NCBI GenBank assembly: GCA_963837455.1
Contig: CAWINM010000010.1
Coordinates: forward strand, 372,001 to 436,000
Length of the DNA stretch: 64,000 bases
Source: DASYQD01 sp963837455
Lineage (GTDB): Bacteria; Acidobacteriota; Thermoanaerobaculia; Multivoradales; JAIOJS01
Direction: 5' to 3'
Below, piece after piece: positions 54,079 to 64,000 of the stretch. Numbering within the stretch: position 1 is the stretch's first letter; every line of letters starts with the position of its first letter. Made by a program: the position numbers and the translations under genes. The notes under the pieces were generated by a model. The model worked only from the letters and a program-made list of their open reading frames with translations. It was not told the origin of the DNA and searched no databases.

Positions 54079-54293
54079 TCAGCTTCGCGTTCGGCGCACG
54101 GACTTACCGTCGGCTTCCAACTTGCCGAGCTGCAGGGCGCCGCGGAGAGCGGAGGCGAGCTCGGCACGGATCGGACTGCCAGTGCGGCGGAAGCCGAGAC
54201 GCAACGCCGTTTGTCGGAACGCCTCGTCGCGCTGGGTCCAGGCGCCACCGACCGCGGCCAGGAGCTGGTCGCGCAGCTCCGGGGCCGGCCTGC
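54079..54293 (-). pseudogene. C-terminal fragment of a helicase/nuclease-like protein
   Basis: About 65 residues: LRDQLLAAVGGAWTQRDEAF, RLGFRRTGSPIRAELASALRGAL, LGKLEADG, stop at 54079. This resembles the winged-helix-like end of large helicases in defence systems (DUF3320-like). No start exists; it is joined directly to the truncated methylase frame. Family call tentative. Confidence 0.45.
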
Positions 54294-54992
54294 TGACTCT
54301 GGCGTAGCTTGGCGCTCAGGTAGTCGAAGCGGCGCCCGTCGAGGAACCCTTTCTTCTGCAGGAAGTAGACGAACATCAACCGGTTGAGCAGCACCGAGGC
54401 ATACCAGCGGCGGTCCCGCTCGCTCACGATGCCCTCGATGTGCTCGAGGAAGACGAGGTGCTGCGCCTGGTAGTCGCTGTAGAAGCGTTTGGTGACGCGC
54501 TCGACGTCGAGGGTGTCCTAGAGCCGCTTGGCAACCTCGGTGATCGGGATGTTGCCGGACTCGTCGAGGTCGGCGATGTCGAAGTGGAGCCCGGCGAGCC
54601 GGGAGATCGCCAGGTCGGCGGGCTGGCCCTTGAGGAACTGCAGGCTGTCGCGGGTGTGCAGCTTGCTGCCCTCGCGCTTGGCCCAGAACCACTGGCTCTG
54701 CCGGCGGTCGCGGTCGACGAAGATCAGCAGCGTCTCGTGGTGGCTCTTCACCACCTCTCGGTAGATCGCCGCGCGGACGCCGGGGTCGGGGATGACGCCG
54801 TCCGCCGCCAGGACCTCGAATACCTTGGCGCCGAGTTGGGCGACTTCGGTCAGTGTGAAATGGCGTTCGCCGACCTCGATTCGCCGCCGGCTTGGGACTG
54901 GCGGGCTGCGACCACCCAAGCTCCTCGACGAACAGGCGCCGGAACTCGAAGGCCTGCAACCGATCGCGCATGTGGCCGAGGTCGACGCTCAT
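54293..54992 (-). pseudogene. N-terminal fragment of a type IIG/Eco57I-type DNA methylase-restriction protein
   Basis: MRDRLQAFEFRRLFVEELGW (start near 54992) and, after a frameshift near 54915, RRIEVGERHFTLTEVAQLGAK, VVKSHHETLLIFVDRDRR, QWFWAKREG and FLKGQPADLAISRLAGLHFD. A TAG at 54520-54518 interrupts, after which the same frame continues (DTLDVERVTKRFYSDYQAQH, YASVLLNRLMFVYFLQKKGF, DGRRFDYLSAKL) and ends near 54293. This is the N-terminal part of large restriction-modification methylases; the catalytic NPPY part is gone. Clearly dead: frameshift, stop and truncation. Confidence 0.75.
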
Positions 54993-55033
54993 GCAGATGT
55001 CACCCTGTTAGGATATGCATCGGGAGGTGGATC

Positions 55034-55252
55034 ATGCGAACGACGTTGAACCTCGATGACGAGGTGATGGCGGCGGCGATGAAATACGCTGACGGAAAGA
55101 CCAAGACAGCAGTGATCCACGAAGCCCTGCGCATGTACGCCAAACGCCGTTCGCTCGCCCAGTACCAGGACCTCTTCGGCAAGCTGCACTGGGAGGGCAA
55201 TCTCGACGAGCTGCGCGGACGGGTGCCCCGTCGGGTGCGGCGAAAAAAGTGA
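55034..55252 (+). CDS. vapB: VapB-type antitoxin (ribbon-helix-helix)
   Basis: 72 residues from ATG 55034, after GGGAGG. MRTTLNLDDEVMAAAMKYA is the ribbon-helix-helix strand and first helix, TKTAVIHEALRMYAKRRS the second; the tail (FGKLHWEGNLDELRGRVP) would wrap the toxin. Its stop overlaps the GTG of the adjacent vapC remnant. Since the toxin is truncated, the antitoxin is an orphan that may still bind its own promoter. Codon use is like neighbours. Confidence 0.85.
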   Translation: MRTTLNLDDEVMAAAMKYADGKTKTAVIHEALRMYAKRRSLAQYQDLFGKLHWEGNLDELRGRVPRRVRRKK

Positions 55253-55371
55253 CGGTGCTCGCCGACAGCTCGGCCTGGATCGACTTCGCCAACGGGTATC
55301 CCTCCAACATGGCCCAGGAGACTCCGCCAGGCCCACCCGGGCGCCCTGGGAGAGGTGATAGGCCATCTTGA
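55249..55371 (+). pseudogene. vapC: Truncated VapC toxin (PIN domain N-terminus)
   Basis: GTG 55249 overlaps the vapB stop. TVLADSSAWIDFANG (first PIN-domain Asp) is typical of VapC, but similarity ends after about 17 residues near 55300 and the frame stops at 55371 in unrelated sequence. About 110 residues and the remaining acidic residues are missing. Confidence 0.75.
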
Positions 55372-55760
55372 GGTAGACGAGGTAAGGCGAGACCAGCTCG
55401 GTGCGCGCCCAACTCGTCTCGATCACCGTCGCTAGATCGTCGGTGATGTCGAGGCAGAAGCGATCGCTCCATCGCTCTTCGAACCAGCGTGCCAGCTTGT
55501 CGCAGGCATCGTGGTCGAGCACGTCGACGTTGAGCTCACCTTGCATCGACAGCCCCGCGAAGGTGAGATTCGAGCTGCCGAGGAAGGCCGTCGTGGGGTT
55601 GACAGGATCCTGGCGGAAGAGGAGGTAGAGCTTCGCGTGCAGCGGATGCCGGACGAAGAGCCTGACCGTCACTTTCCCGGCGCGGAGCTGCTTTGCAAGA
55701 CGACGCAAGCCAGCTTCGTCAGCTGCGGTCGGGGCGAACCGTGGGCCGACCCCTGTCGCT
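55310..55760 (-). pseudogene. PLD-like domain fragment of a helicase-type defence protein
   Basis: In one open minus-strand stretch: GLRRLAKQLRAGKVTVRLFV, HPLHAKLYLLFRQDPVNPTT (HxK of a phospholipase D domain), AFLGSSNLTFAGLSMQGELN, WFEERWSDRFCLDITDDLA, and LVSPYLVYLKMAYHLSQGAR, where it is cut near 55310 by the vapC remnant. This is the N-terminal nuclease region of SNF2-type helicases of restriction-like systems. The part before about 55760 and the whole helicase are missing. Confidence 0.7.
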
Positions 55761-55900
55761 GGCGCAGAGCGTCGGCTCTCACGCGGTGATGGCGCGGTGG
55801 GTGGCGGACAGCGAGGTGGCACTCGGGCCGGCTCCCGAGTCGCGGCCACGGCGCTGAGCCCATCACCGCCGCTAGAATGGCGCCCACGACGATCGAATCT

Positions 55901-58453
55901 ATGGGCACGCCCTTGACGCTGGTAGGCACCACGATCGGGCGCTTCCGGGTGGAATCGCTGCTCGGCCGCGGAGGCATGGGGGAGGTCTACGTCGCCTACG
56001 ACGAGACCCTCGACCGCCGGGTCGCGCTCAAGTCGATCCTCGCCAGCCAGCGCCTGCAGCCGGCCGCGAAGGCGCGCTTCCGGCGCGAGGCGCGTGCCCT
56101 CTCCCGCCTCGACCATCCGAACATCTGCCGCATCTACGACTACGTCGAGATGGGCGAGCGGGACTTCCTGGTGCTCGAGCTGGTCGAGGGGCGCAACCTC
56201 GATACGGCGATCCGCCACGGCCTCGATGGCGAGCTGCAGCTCCACATCGCCCAGCAGATCGCCGATGCGCTGGTGGCCGCGCACGCGGAGGGGATCGTCC
56301 ACCGCGACCTCAAGCCCAGCAACGTGATGCTGACCGGCGGCGGCGAGGTCAAGATCCTCGACTTCGGCCTCGCCTGGCGTGCGGCGGAGCGCCAGCCGCC
56401 GCCGGCTCTGCCGGTCGCGCCGACGCCGAGGGTAGGCGCCGGGGAGGAGCTGCCGGTCACCGAGCAGGGGTGGCCCGCCGTGGAGAAGGCGGAGGCGACC
56501 GTGCTCTCGTTCGCTGTGGCTCCCGCGGTGGCCCCCGAAGCGGCCACCGCCGGGACCGCCGGTTCCGCGCCCCGCGACGAGGTGCACACCCAGCGCGGCA
56601 CGCTGATCGGCACCCCCGCCTACATGAGCCCGGAGCAGGCTCGCGGCGAGCCCGCCACCACCGCCAGCGACATGTACTCCTTTGGCCTGCTGCTGCTCTG
56701 CCTGTTCACCGGCCACTCGCCGCACCCGGTCGGACTGAGCTCCCGCCAGCTCCTCGAGCGGGCGCTCGAGGCCGAGGCGCTGCCGCCCGAGGGCGTGTCG
56801 CGCGATCTCGCAGCGCTGATCCTGCGCCTCAAGGCGGCGGCGCCGGCGGCGCGGCCGACGGCGGTGGAGGCAGCGGCCCGCCTGAGCTGGATCCGCGACG
56901 CGCCGCGCCGCCGCTGGCGCCGGCTCGCGGCGGCGGCCGCGCTCGCCCTGGCTGCCCTCGGTGGGGTCAAGTACACGCTCGACCTGCGGGCCGAGCGCGC
57001 CCGCGCCGTCGCCGCCCGCGAGGAGGCCGAGCGCCGCCGCGGTCAGGCCGAGGACCTCGTCCAGTACATGCTCGGCGACCTGCGCGAGCGCCTCGAGCCG
57101 GTGGGACGCCTCGAGCTGCTCGACGGCGTGGCGGCGAAAGCGCTCGACTATTTCGCCTCGGTGGGGACCGAGCAGCTCAGCGACGCCGACCTGTTCCGGC
57201 GCGCCAAGGCGCTCACCCAGATCGGCGAGGTGCGCATCGCCCAGGGCGACCTCACCGCCGCGGAGCGGTCCCTGCGCGAGGCGCACACCCTCGCCGCCGA
57301 TCTGGCCAGACGGCAACCGCGCAACGGCGACTGGCTGATGGGCCTGGGCGCCGTCGAGTTCTGGCTCGGCAACGTGGCCTGGCTGCGCGGTGACTTGGCG
57401 GCCGCGGAACGGCAGTTCCGCGCCTACCTCGACATCGCCAACCGCCTGGTGGCGCTCGACGGCAGGAGACCGGCCTGGCGGATGGAGCAGGCCTACGCCC
57501 ACAGCAACCTCGGCTCGTTGGCGCAGGCGCGCGGCGACGCCGAGGGGGCGCTCGCGGAGATCCGGCTGACGGTCGAAGTCAACCGGCAGGTGGTGCGAGA
57601 TGCCCCGCAGGACCCGCGCTGGAGGAAGGAGCTGGCGGTCAGCCAGTCGTGGCTCGGCGAGGTGCTGTTCGGCCGCGGCGAGCTGGCCGAGGCGCGGACC
57701 CAGTACGAGGCGAGCCGGGACGTTCTCGGCGAGCTGGTGCGGCTGGCGCCCAACGACACCGGAGACCGCTTCCTCTTCGGCATCGGCCATGTGAAGCTGG
57801 GCGAGACGTTGGAGAGCCTCGGGCTGCTCGACGAGGCGGTGCGGGAGTACGGCCTCGGCCTGGCCATCCTCCGCCAGCTGCAGGAGCTCGATCCCGCCAA
57901 CGCCGACTGGCGGCGCGAGGTCGCGGTGAGCCATCGGCTGCTGGGTAGCGCCCTGACGCGGCGGGAACCGTCGGCGGCCTTGCGCCATCTGCGGTCGGCC
58001 GAGGAGAGCCTGGCGGCGCTCTTTGCGGCCGACACCTCGAACCGGGAGCGCCGACGCGACCTCGCCAGGGCGCGGGCGGATCTCGGCCGTGGTCTTCTCG
58101 CCGCGGGCGATCCCGTCCAGGCGGTGGCCCAACAACGCGAGGCGCTGGCCACGCTGCCCGCGGACGCCGAGGGCGATGACTCCCGCCAGCGGCGGCTGGT
58201 CGAAGGAGAGGTCAGCGTCGCGCTCGGCGATGCGCTGAGAGCAGCCGGTCTCCCTGCCGAGGCGCGCTCGTCGTGGGAGCGCGCCGTGTCGGCTCTGGCG
58301 CCGCTGGCTGCCGGCGGCAACGACCCGCGGGTGCTCGCGCCGCTCGTGCGGGCGCTCGCCGGAGTGGGCCGCGACGCCGACGCGCAGCCCTTCCTCGCCC
58401 GCCTGCGAGCCAGCGGCTACCGGCGCTGGGATCTCGAGGAAACGTTGCGGTAG
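55901..58453 (+). CDS. Ser/Thr protein kinase with TPR extension
   Basis: 850 residues from ATG 55901; ATG 55877 is possible, but TAGAAT (55873-55878), a likely -10, covers it. Kinase about 12-320: LLGRGGMGEVYVAYDETLDR (P-loop), VALKSI (Lys), GIVHRDLKPSNVML (HRD), ILDFGLAW (DFG), TPAYMSPEQARGE. A Pro/Ala-rich insert lies before the activation segment. One membrane helix (RLAAAAALALAALGGVKYTL, near 345-365) then a helical TPR region (about 390-845; AQGDLTAAERSLREA, RGELAEARTQYEAS). It should sense a partner through the TPRs and phosphorylate targets. Complete, unlike the frameshifted kinase at 45754. Confidence 0.93.
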   Translation: MGTPLTLVGTTIGRFRVESLLGRGGMGEVYVAYDETLDRRVALKSILASQRLQPAAKARFRREARALSRLDHPNICRIYDYVEMGERDFLVLELVEGRNLDTAIRHGLDGELQLHIAQQIADALVAAHAEGIVHRDLKPSNVMLTGGGEVKILDFGLAWRAAERQPPPALPVAPTPRVGAGEELPVTEQGWPAVEKAEATVLSFAVAPAVAPEAATAGTAGSAPRDEVHTQRGTLIGTPAYMSPEQARGEPATTASDMYSFGLLLLCLFTGHSPHPVGLSSRQLLERALEAEALPPEGVSRDLAALILRLKAAAPAARPTAVEAAARLSWIRDAPRRRWRRLAAAAALALAALGGVKYTLDLRAERARAVAAREEAERRRGQAEDLVQYMLGDLRERLEPVGRLELLDGVAAKALDYFASVGTEQLSDADLFRRAKALTQIGEVRIAQGDLTAAERSLREAHTLAADLARRQPRNGDWLMGLGAVEFWLGNVAWLRGDLAAAERQFRAYLDIANRLVALDGRRPAWRMEQAYAHSNLGSLAQARGDAEGALAEIRLTVEVNRQVVRDAPQDPRWRKELAVSQSWLGEVLFGRGELAEARTQYEASRDVLGELVRLAPNDTGDRFLFGIGHVKLGETLESLGLLDEAVREYGLGLAILRQLQELDPANADWRREVAVSHRLLGSALTRREPSAALRHLRSAEESLAALFAADTSNRERRRDLARARADLGRGLLAAGDPVQAVAQQREALATLPADAEGDDSRQRRLVEGEVSVALGDALRAAGLPAEARSSWERAVSALAPLAAGGNDPRVLAPLVRALAGVGRDADAQPFLARLRASGYRRWDLEETLR

Positions 58454-58499
58454 TGTCCGCGGTATCGGCAATGACGCCTGGCCTGGAGGGAAGGGAACG

Positions 58500-58844
58500 A
58501 TGACCGATATCTCCGTCGACGTCACCATCGAGCAGGGCACCGCCACCTACAAGTCGAGCAACGACCAGGTCCAGGAGGACGGCACCATCACCATCGACGA
58601 GGGGGAGGACGCCACCATCACCTTCGCCCCGGCGCCCGGTCAGACCTGGAGCTTCGAGAGCCCGTGGGTCGTCATCGATCCGACCGGAGGAGACATCCAG
58701 GTGCAGAGCACCGCGCCGAGCTCGGTGACCCTCACCGACGACAATCCGAAGGGACCGCCGAGCACCTACACCTACGCCCTGCAGACCACCCTCGGTCCGC
58801 TCGACCCGAGGCTGATCAACAAAGGGGGCACCGCCAAGCGCTAG
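58500..58844 (+). CDS. Small beta-rich hypothetical protein
   Basis: 114 residues after AGGGAAGGGAACG. No signal peptide or membrane segment. Rich in Thr, Ser, Asp and Gln with alternating strands (ISVDVTIEQGTATYKSS, GTITIDEGEDATITFAPA, TWSFESPWVVIDPTGGD, SSVTLTDDN, YTYALQTTLGPLDPRLINKG). Probably a small beta sandwich. It follows the kinase gene by 46 bp and could be co-transcribed. Its last 4 bases overlap the convergent methyltransferase gene. I do not recognise the family. Confidence 0.65.
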   Translation: MTDISVDVTIEQGTATYKSSNDQVQEDGTITIDEGEDATITFAPAPGQTWSFESPWVVIDPTGGDIQVQSTAPSSVTLTDDNPKGPPSTYTYALQTTLGPLDPRLINKGGTAKR

Positions 58845-59536
58845 GCCTTGAGCGCGGTGAACACCACGTGCTGAGCGCCGCGACCGGGGCGAGCACGCAC
58901 GCGGCGGGTGGTGACGGTGAAACCGATCTCCCCCAGGCGGTGGGCGAAGCGTGGATCGTCGTCGGTCGACCACACCGCGAGCGCTCCGCGAGCGGCCAGC
59001 GCCGCGTGCAGCCGGCGCAGGCCGGAGGGCGCGTAGAGGCGGCGGTTGGAGTCGAGGGTCAGCGCCTCGGGCCCGTTGTCGACGTCGAGCAGGATGGCGT
59101 CGTAGCGGTTGGCGCCGGCGGCGATGACCTCGCCGACGTCGCTCTCGAGGACCCGCACGCGGGGGTCGCCTAGCGGCTGGCGCGCCAGTGGGCCCAGCAC
59201 GCCGCGGTTCCACTCCACCACTGCCGGGAAGACCTCGGCCACCTCGATGCTGGCAAGCGGCCGGTCGGCCAGCGCGTCGAGCGCCGCGCGCAGGGTGAAG
59301 CCCATCCCCAGGCCGCCGATCAGCAGCCGCGGCGCCGGTAGTGGCGGCAGCGCGTCGAGGGCGAGACGTGCCAGCTGCTCCTCGGAGCCGTGCGCGCGGC
59401 TCGCCATCAGCTCGAAGCGGTCGATGTGGATATGGAAGACGTCGCCCTGCCGCGACAGCACCAGCTCGCGCCCGTCGGCGGTGACGACGCAGTCGAGGAG
59501 GCGATAGGGCTGCACGACGTCGGAAGGGAGGGGCAC
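58841..59536 (-). CDS. Spermidine-synthase-like methyltransferase-fold protein
   Basis: 231 residues. Rossmann-fold SAM-type motifs LLIGGLGMGFTLRAALDAL (motif I), LASIEVAEVFPAVVEWNR (acidic end of strand 2) and YDAILLDVDNGPEALT, the last as in spermidine synthases (SpeE). It lacks the usual N-terminal extension and the tetramerising beta strands. A methyltransferase or aminopropyltransferase is likely, the substrate is not. Overlaps the 3' end of the plus-strand gene by 4 bases. Confidence 0.82.
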   Translation of the reverse strand: MPLPSDVVQPYRLLDCVVTADGRELVLSRQGDVFHIHIDRFELMASRAHGSEEQLARLALDALPPLPAPRLLIGGLGMGFTLRAALDALADRPLASIEVAEVFPAVVEWNRGVLGPLARQPLGDPRVRVLESDVGEVIAAGANRYDAILLDVDNGPEALTLDSNRRLYAPSGLRRLHAALAARGALAVWSTDDDPRFAHRLGEIGFTVTTRRVRARPGRGAQHVVFTALKA

Positions 59537-59567
59537 GCGGCGCGCCGGCGCACCGGCCGCCGAGCCC

Positions 59568-59972
59568 CTATTCGGTGGTGGTCGCTCCGTGCGCCCGCAC
59601 GCCGCGCGCCATCAGACCGATGCCGCCCACCAGCAGCACCATCATGATCAAGGTGTTGAACAGGCTGGTGCGCTGGAAGTAGACCTCCATCTCGAGCAGG
59701 ATGGCGCCGAAGATCACCACGGCGCCGCCCAGCAGCAGCAGCCAGCCCAGCACCGATTTGCCGTTGAAGAAGAGCAGGCCGATGCCGAACAGCAGTGGGA
59801 TCAGCGAGACGCCGAAGCCGGGCCCACCGTTCCACAGGCTCCAGAAGCCGCTGGTGACGACCACCCGGCTGGTCAGCAGGTAGCCGCCGGCTACCGCCAT
59901 CACCAGACCGATCAGGAACTCGCCCATGCCGCCGGGCGTGCCCCCGGCGCCTCGCCTCTGGGTCTCGGCCAC
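59568..59972 (-). CDS. Small integral membrane protein
   Basis: 134 residues with four hydrophobic segments (FLIGLVMAVAGGYLLTS, VSLIPLLFGIGLLFF, SVLGWLLLLGGAVVIFGAILL, LIMMVLLVGGIGLMARGV) and a short polar start. No domain recognised. It follows aceE by 12 bp on the same strand, so is probably in its transcript. Confidence 0.75.
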   Translation of the reverse strand: MAETQRRGAGGTPGGMGEFLIGLVMAVAGGYLLTSRVVVTSGFWSLWNGGPGFGVSLIPLLFGIGLLFFNGKSVLGWLLLLGGAVVIFGAILLEMEVYFQRTSLFNTLIMMVLLVGGIGLMARGVRAHGATTTE

Positions 59973-59984
59973 CTCTCGGCCTCC

Positions 59985-62681
<2,697 letters not shown>

Positions 62682-62975
62682 GAAACCTCCGGATGGGTCA
62701 CCCGGACGTGGTGTACCGGGCAGGGTGGGCTGGCGCGCTGCGGCGCGCGCCGCGCGCTCGCGATGCTATCAGGGTGGTGACGGCGTCCCTGGACGCGGGC
62801 GCCCACCGATCCCCATGGGTTGGGCACGGTGAGGACGCGCAGCGCGGCGGTGCGCAACGACACGAAGACCGCACTGCTCCAGCTCGCCGCCGGCTGCGCG
62901 ATCCGCCTGCTGAGCTTGCCGATCTCGAGAGGGCGACGCCGCGGCTGCGGCCGACCGGCGCTCTCGAGCATGCAG

Positions 62976-64000
62976 CTAATGACGCACTGACGGCCTCCAC
63001 GGCGCCAGCAGCGTGAGCGGCGCCGCTCGCGGCGTCACCGGTACATCGATCAGGAAGCGGCGGCCGTCGGAGGTGGCGTCGAAATCGAGGCCCGCTTCGA
63101 GCGCGGCGGGAACGCTGACCAGCGGGCGCGGGGCGCCGGCGGTGAAGCGCGCGGCGGTCTCGATCGTCACCGCCATCAGACGCGCATCCGGGGTGGCGTA
63201 GAAGAGCTCGCGGCCGTCAGCCCGCCACACCGGGGTGTCGCCGCCGGCAGACGAGAGCTGCCACTTACCGTCCTCGACACGCGGGAAGGGGACCACGTAC
63301 ACCTCGCTGCGTCCCGACTCCCAGGAGACGTAGGCGAGCCAGCGACGGTCGGGCGAGAGCGTCGCCTGCTCCTCGCGGAACGGAGTGCGCAGCACCAGGC
63401 GTGGTGGCTCACCGGCGAGGGGGAGCAGCCAGATGTCGTTGAGCGTGCGCGGGTCCTGGTGCTCGTAGAGGAGGTCCCTGCCGTCGCGCGACCAGCTGCC
63501 GACGTAGTCGTTGGTGGCGGAGGCCACCAGCGGGCGCGGCAGCGACCCGGCACCGAGGGTGAGCGCGAAGATCGAGGCCGGCCCGCCGGTGTCGGCGGCG
63601 TAGGCGAGTTGCTTGCCGTCGGGAGACCAGGCGGCCGGCCAATAGCGTGCGGGCTGGAAGGTGAGGCGCGTCGGCGTGCCACGTTCGAGGTCGAGCAGCC
63701 AGAGGTCACTGCGAGCGTCGGGCCGCTCGCGGACCACCGCCACGCGCCGGCCGTCCGGGGAGAGCCGCGGCAGGCTCCACGGCGCCCTCTCGCCGACGGT
63801 CCCCAGGCGCCTGCCGTCGCGGTCGAACCACACCAGCTCCGCCAGCGGCGGCGGCTCGGCGCGGAGGACCAGGGTGCCGTTGGCGGCCACCGTGAAGGGC
63901 GCGTAGCCGCGCTCCCGGCTGTAGGTCACGGGATCGTCGCCGACGGCTTCAGGGGCGCCGCGAGGGCGCAGGCTGGCGAGGTCGAAGCGCTGCGCGAGCA
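62976..64000 (-). CDS. WD40/TolB-like beta-propeller C-terminal part of a larger protein, runs off the right edge
   Basis: 340 residues are visible up to the window edge. Repeats of PD40/TolB type: LPRLSPDGRRVAVVRE, LWLLDLERGTPTRLTFQPAR, YWPAAWSPDGKQLAYAAD, SWSRDGRDLLYE, TLSPDRRWLAYVSWESGRSE and VWRADGRELFYATPDARLM. The last three bring together the family ending with GRRFLI. In Acidobacteriota such propellers often follow a Ser/Thr kinase or winged-helix domain, so the missing N-terminus could be either. The first codon lies outside the window. Confidence 0.85.
   Translation of the reverse strand, partial: LAQRFDLASLRPRGAPEAVGDDPVTYSRERGYAPFTVAANGTLVLRAEPPPLAELVWFDRDGRRLGTVGERAPWSLPRLSPDGRRVAVVRERPDARSDLWLLDLERGTPTRLTFQPARYWPAAWSPDGKQLAYAADTGGPASIFALTLGAGSLPRPLVASATNDYVGSWSRDGRDLLYEHQDPRTLNDIWLLPLAGEPPRLVLRTPFREEQATLSPDRRWLAYVSWESGRSEVYVVPFPRVEDGKWQLSSAGGDTPVWRADGRELFYATPDARLMAVTIETAARFTAGAPRPLVSVPAALEAGLDFDATSDGRRFLIDVPVTPRAAPLTLLAPWRPSVRH

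Noticed and set aside
54989..58546. A very long open frame (about 1185 codons) on the minus strand opposite the kinase gene
   Set aside because: It is a shadow caused by the high GC content; its sequence is low-complexity Arg/Ala/His-rich and only the 55310-55760 stretch resembles a real protein fragment.

Overview
This is a very GC-rich (roughly 70%) bacterial chromosome segment. Gene content points to the phylum Acidobacteriota, probably near Thermoanaerobaculia/Holophagae: large Ser/Thr kinases fused to TPRs, a CadC-like winged-helix/TPR regulator, secreted proteins with a repeated GYFWFFGS-type domain, an RHS protein with CRLVDTR-type N-terminal repeats, a homodimeric pyruvate dehydrogenase E1, FabV, and tryptophan dioxygenase/kynureninase. 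This placement is inferred from gene families; there is no rRNA or tRNA in the window.

Layout. 1-1.4 kb: 5' part of asnB (minus strand) preceded by an Asn-rich leader peptide and an intrinsic terminator, i.e. an attenuator. 1.6-6.8 kb: a frameshifted secreted repeat protein, gph, and a Tat-exported amidase. 6.8-8.9 kb (minus): a MerR-controlled operon with a secreted CPMH-motif protein, then a secreted methionine sulfoxide reductase A whose catalytic residue is encoded by TGA followed by a SECIS-like hairpin (selenocysteine). 9-13.8 kb: orphan ParA, a degenerate M28-like lipoprotein, an MFS transporter and a secreted beta-helix protein. 14-17.7 kb: ECF sigma/anti-sigma pair, a multiply frameshifted ferredoxin-NADP reductase, and an alpha-carbonic anhydrase. 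17.8-24.5 kb: FHA-GAF-PP2C phosphatase coupled to a PlsC-type acyltransferase, a second acyltransferase, a PLP dehydratase divergent from a class IV aminotransferase, and an outer-membrane barrel. 24.5-30 kb: kynureninase + tryptophan dioxygenase, a zinc-ribbon protein, a truncated beta-helix gene, an alpha/beta-hydrolase remnant and fabV. 30-36.8 kb: wHTH-TPR regulator, a BNR/sialidase-like secreted protein and a subtilisin-PKD protease.

36.9-49.2 kb: a 2.15-kaa RHS protein divergent from an FHA/AAA+ regulator (with a degenerate GAFTGA loop) that overlaps a Ser/Thr kinase-TPR gene. The intergenic region has strong inverted and helically phased direct repeats, suggesting a phospho-signalling module that controls the RHS gene. 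49.3-54 kb: a PqqD/RRE protein with a SWIM-like zinc-finger protein, an M28 aminopeptidase and an alpha/beta hydrolase. 54-55.8 kb: a graveyard of defence genes (type IIG methylase, PLD-helicase and VapC fragments around an intact vapB). 55.9-64 kb: a second kinase-TPR, a small orphan protein, a spermidine-synthase-like methyltransferase, a membrane protein, aceE, and the 3' end of a beta-propeller protein.

Several genes carry single-base indels with homology preserved across frames, so part of the apparent decay may be sequencing error. Several genes have a -10-like hexamer only 7-10 nt before the start codon, suggesting leaderless transcripts.
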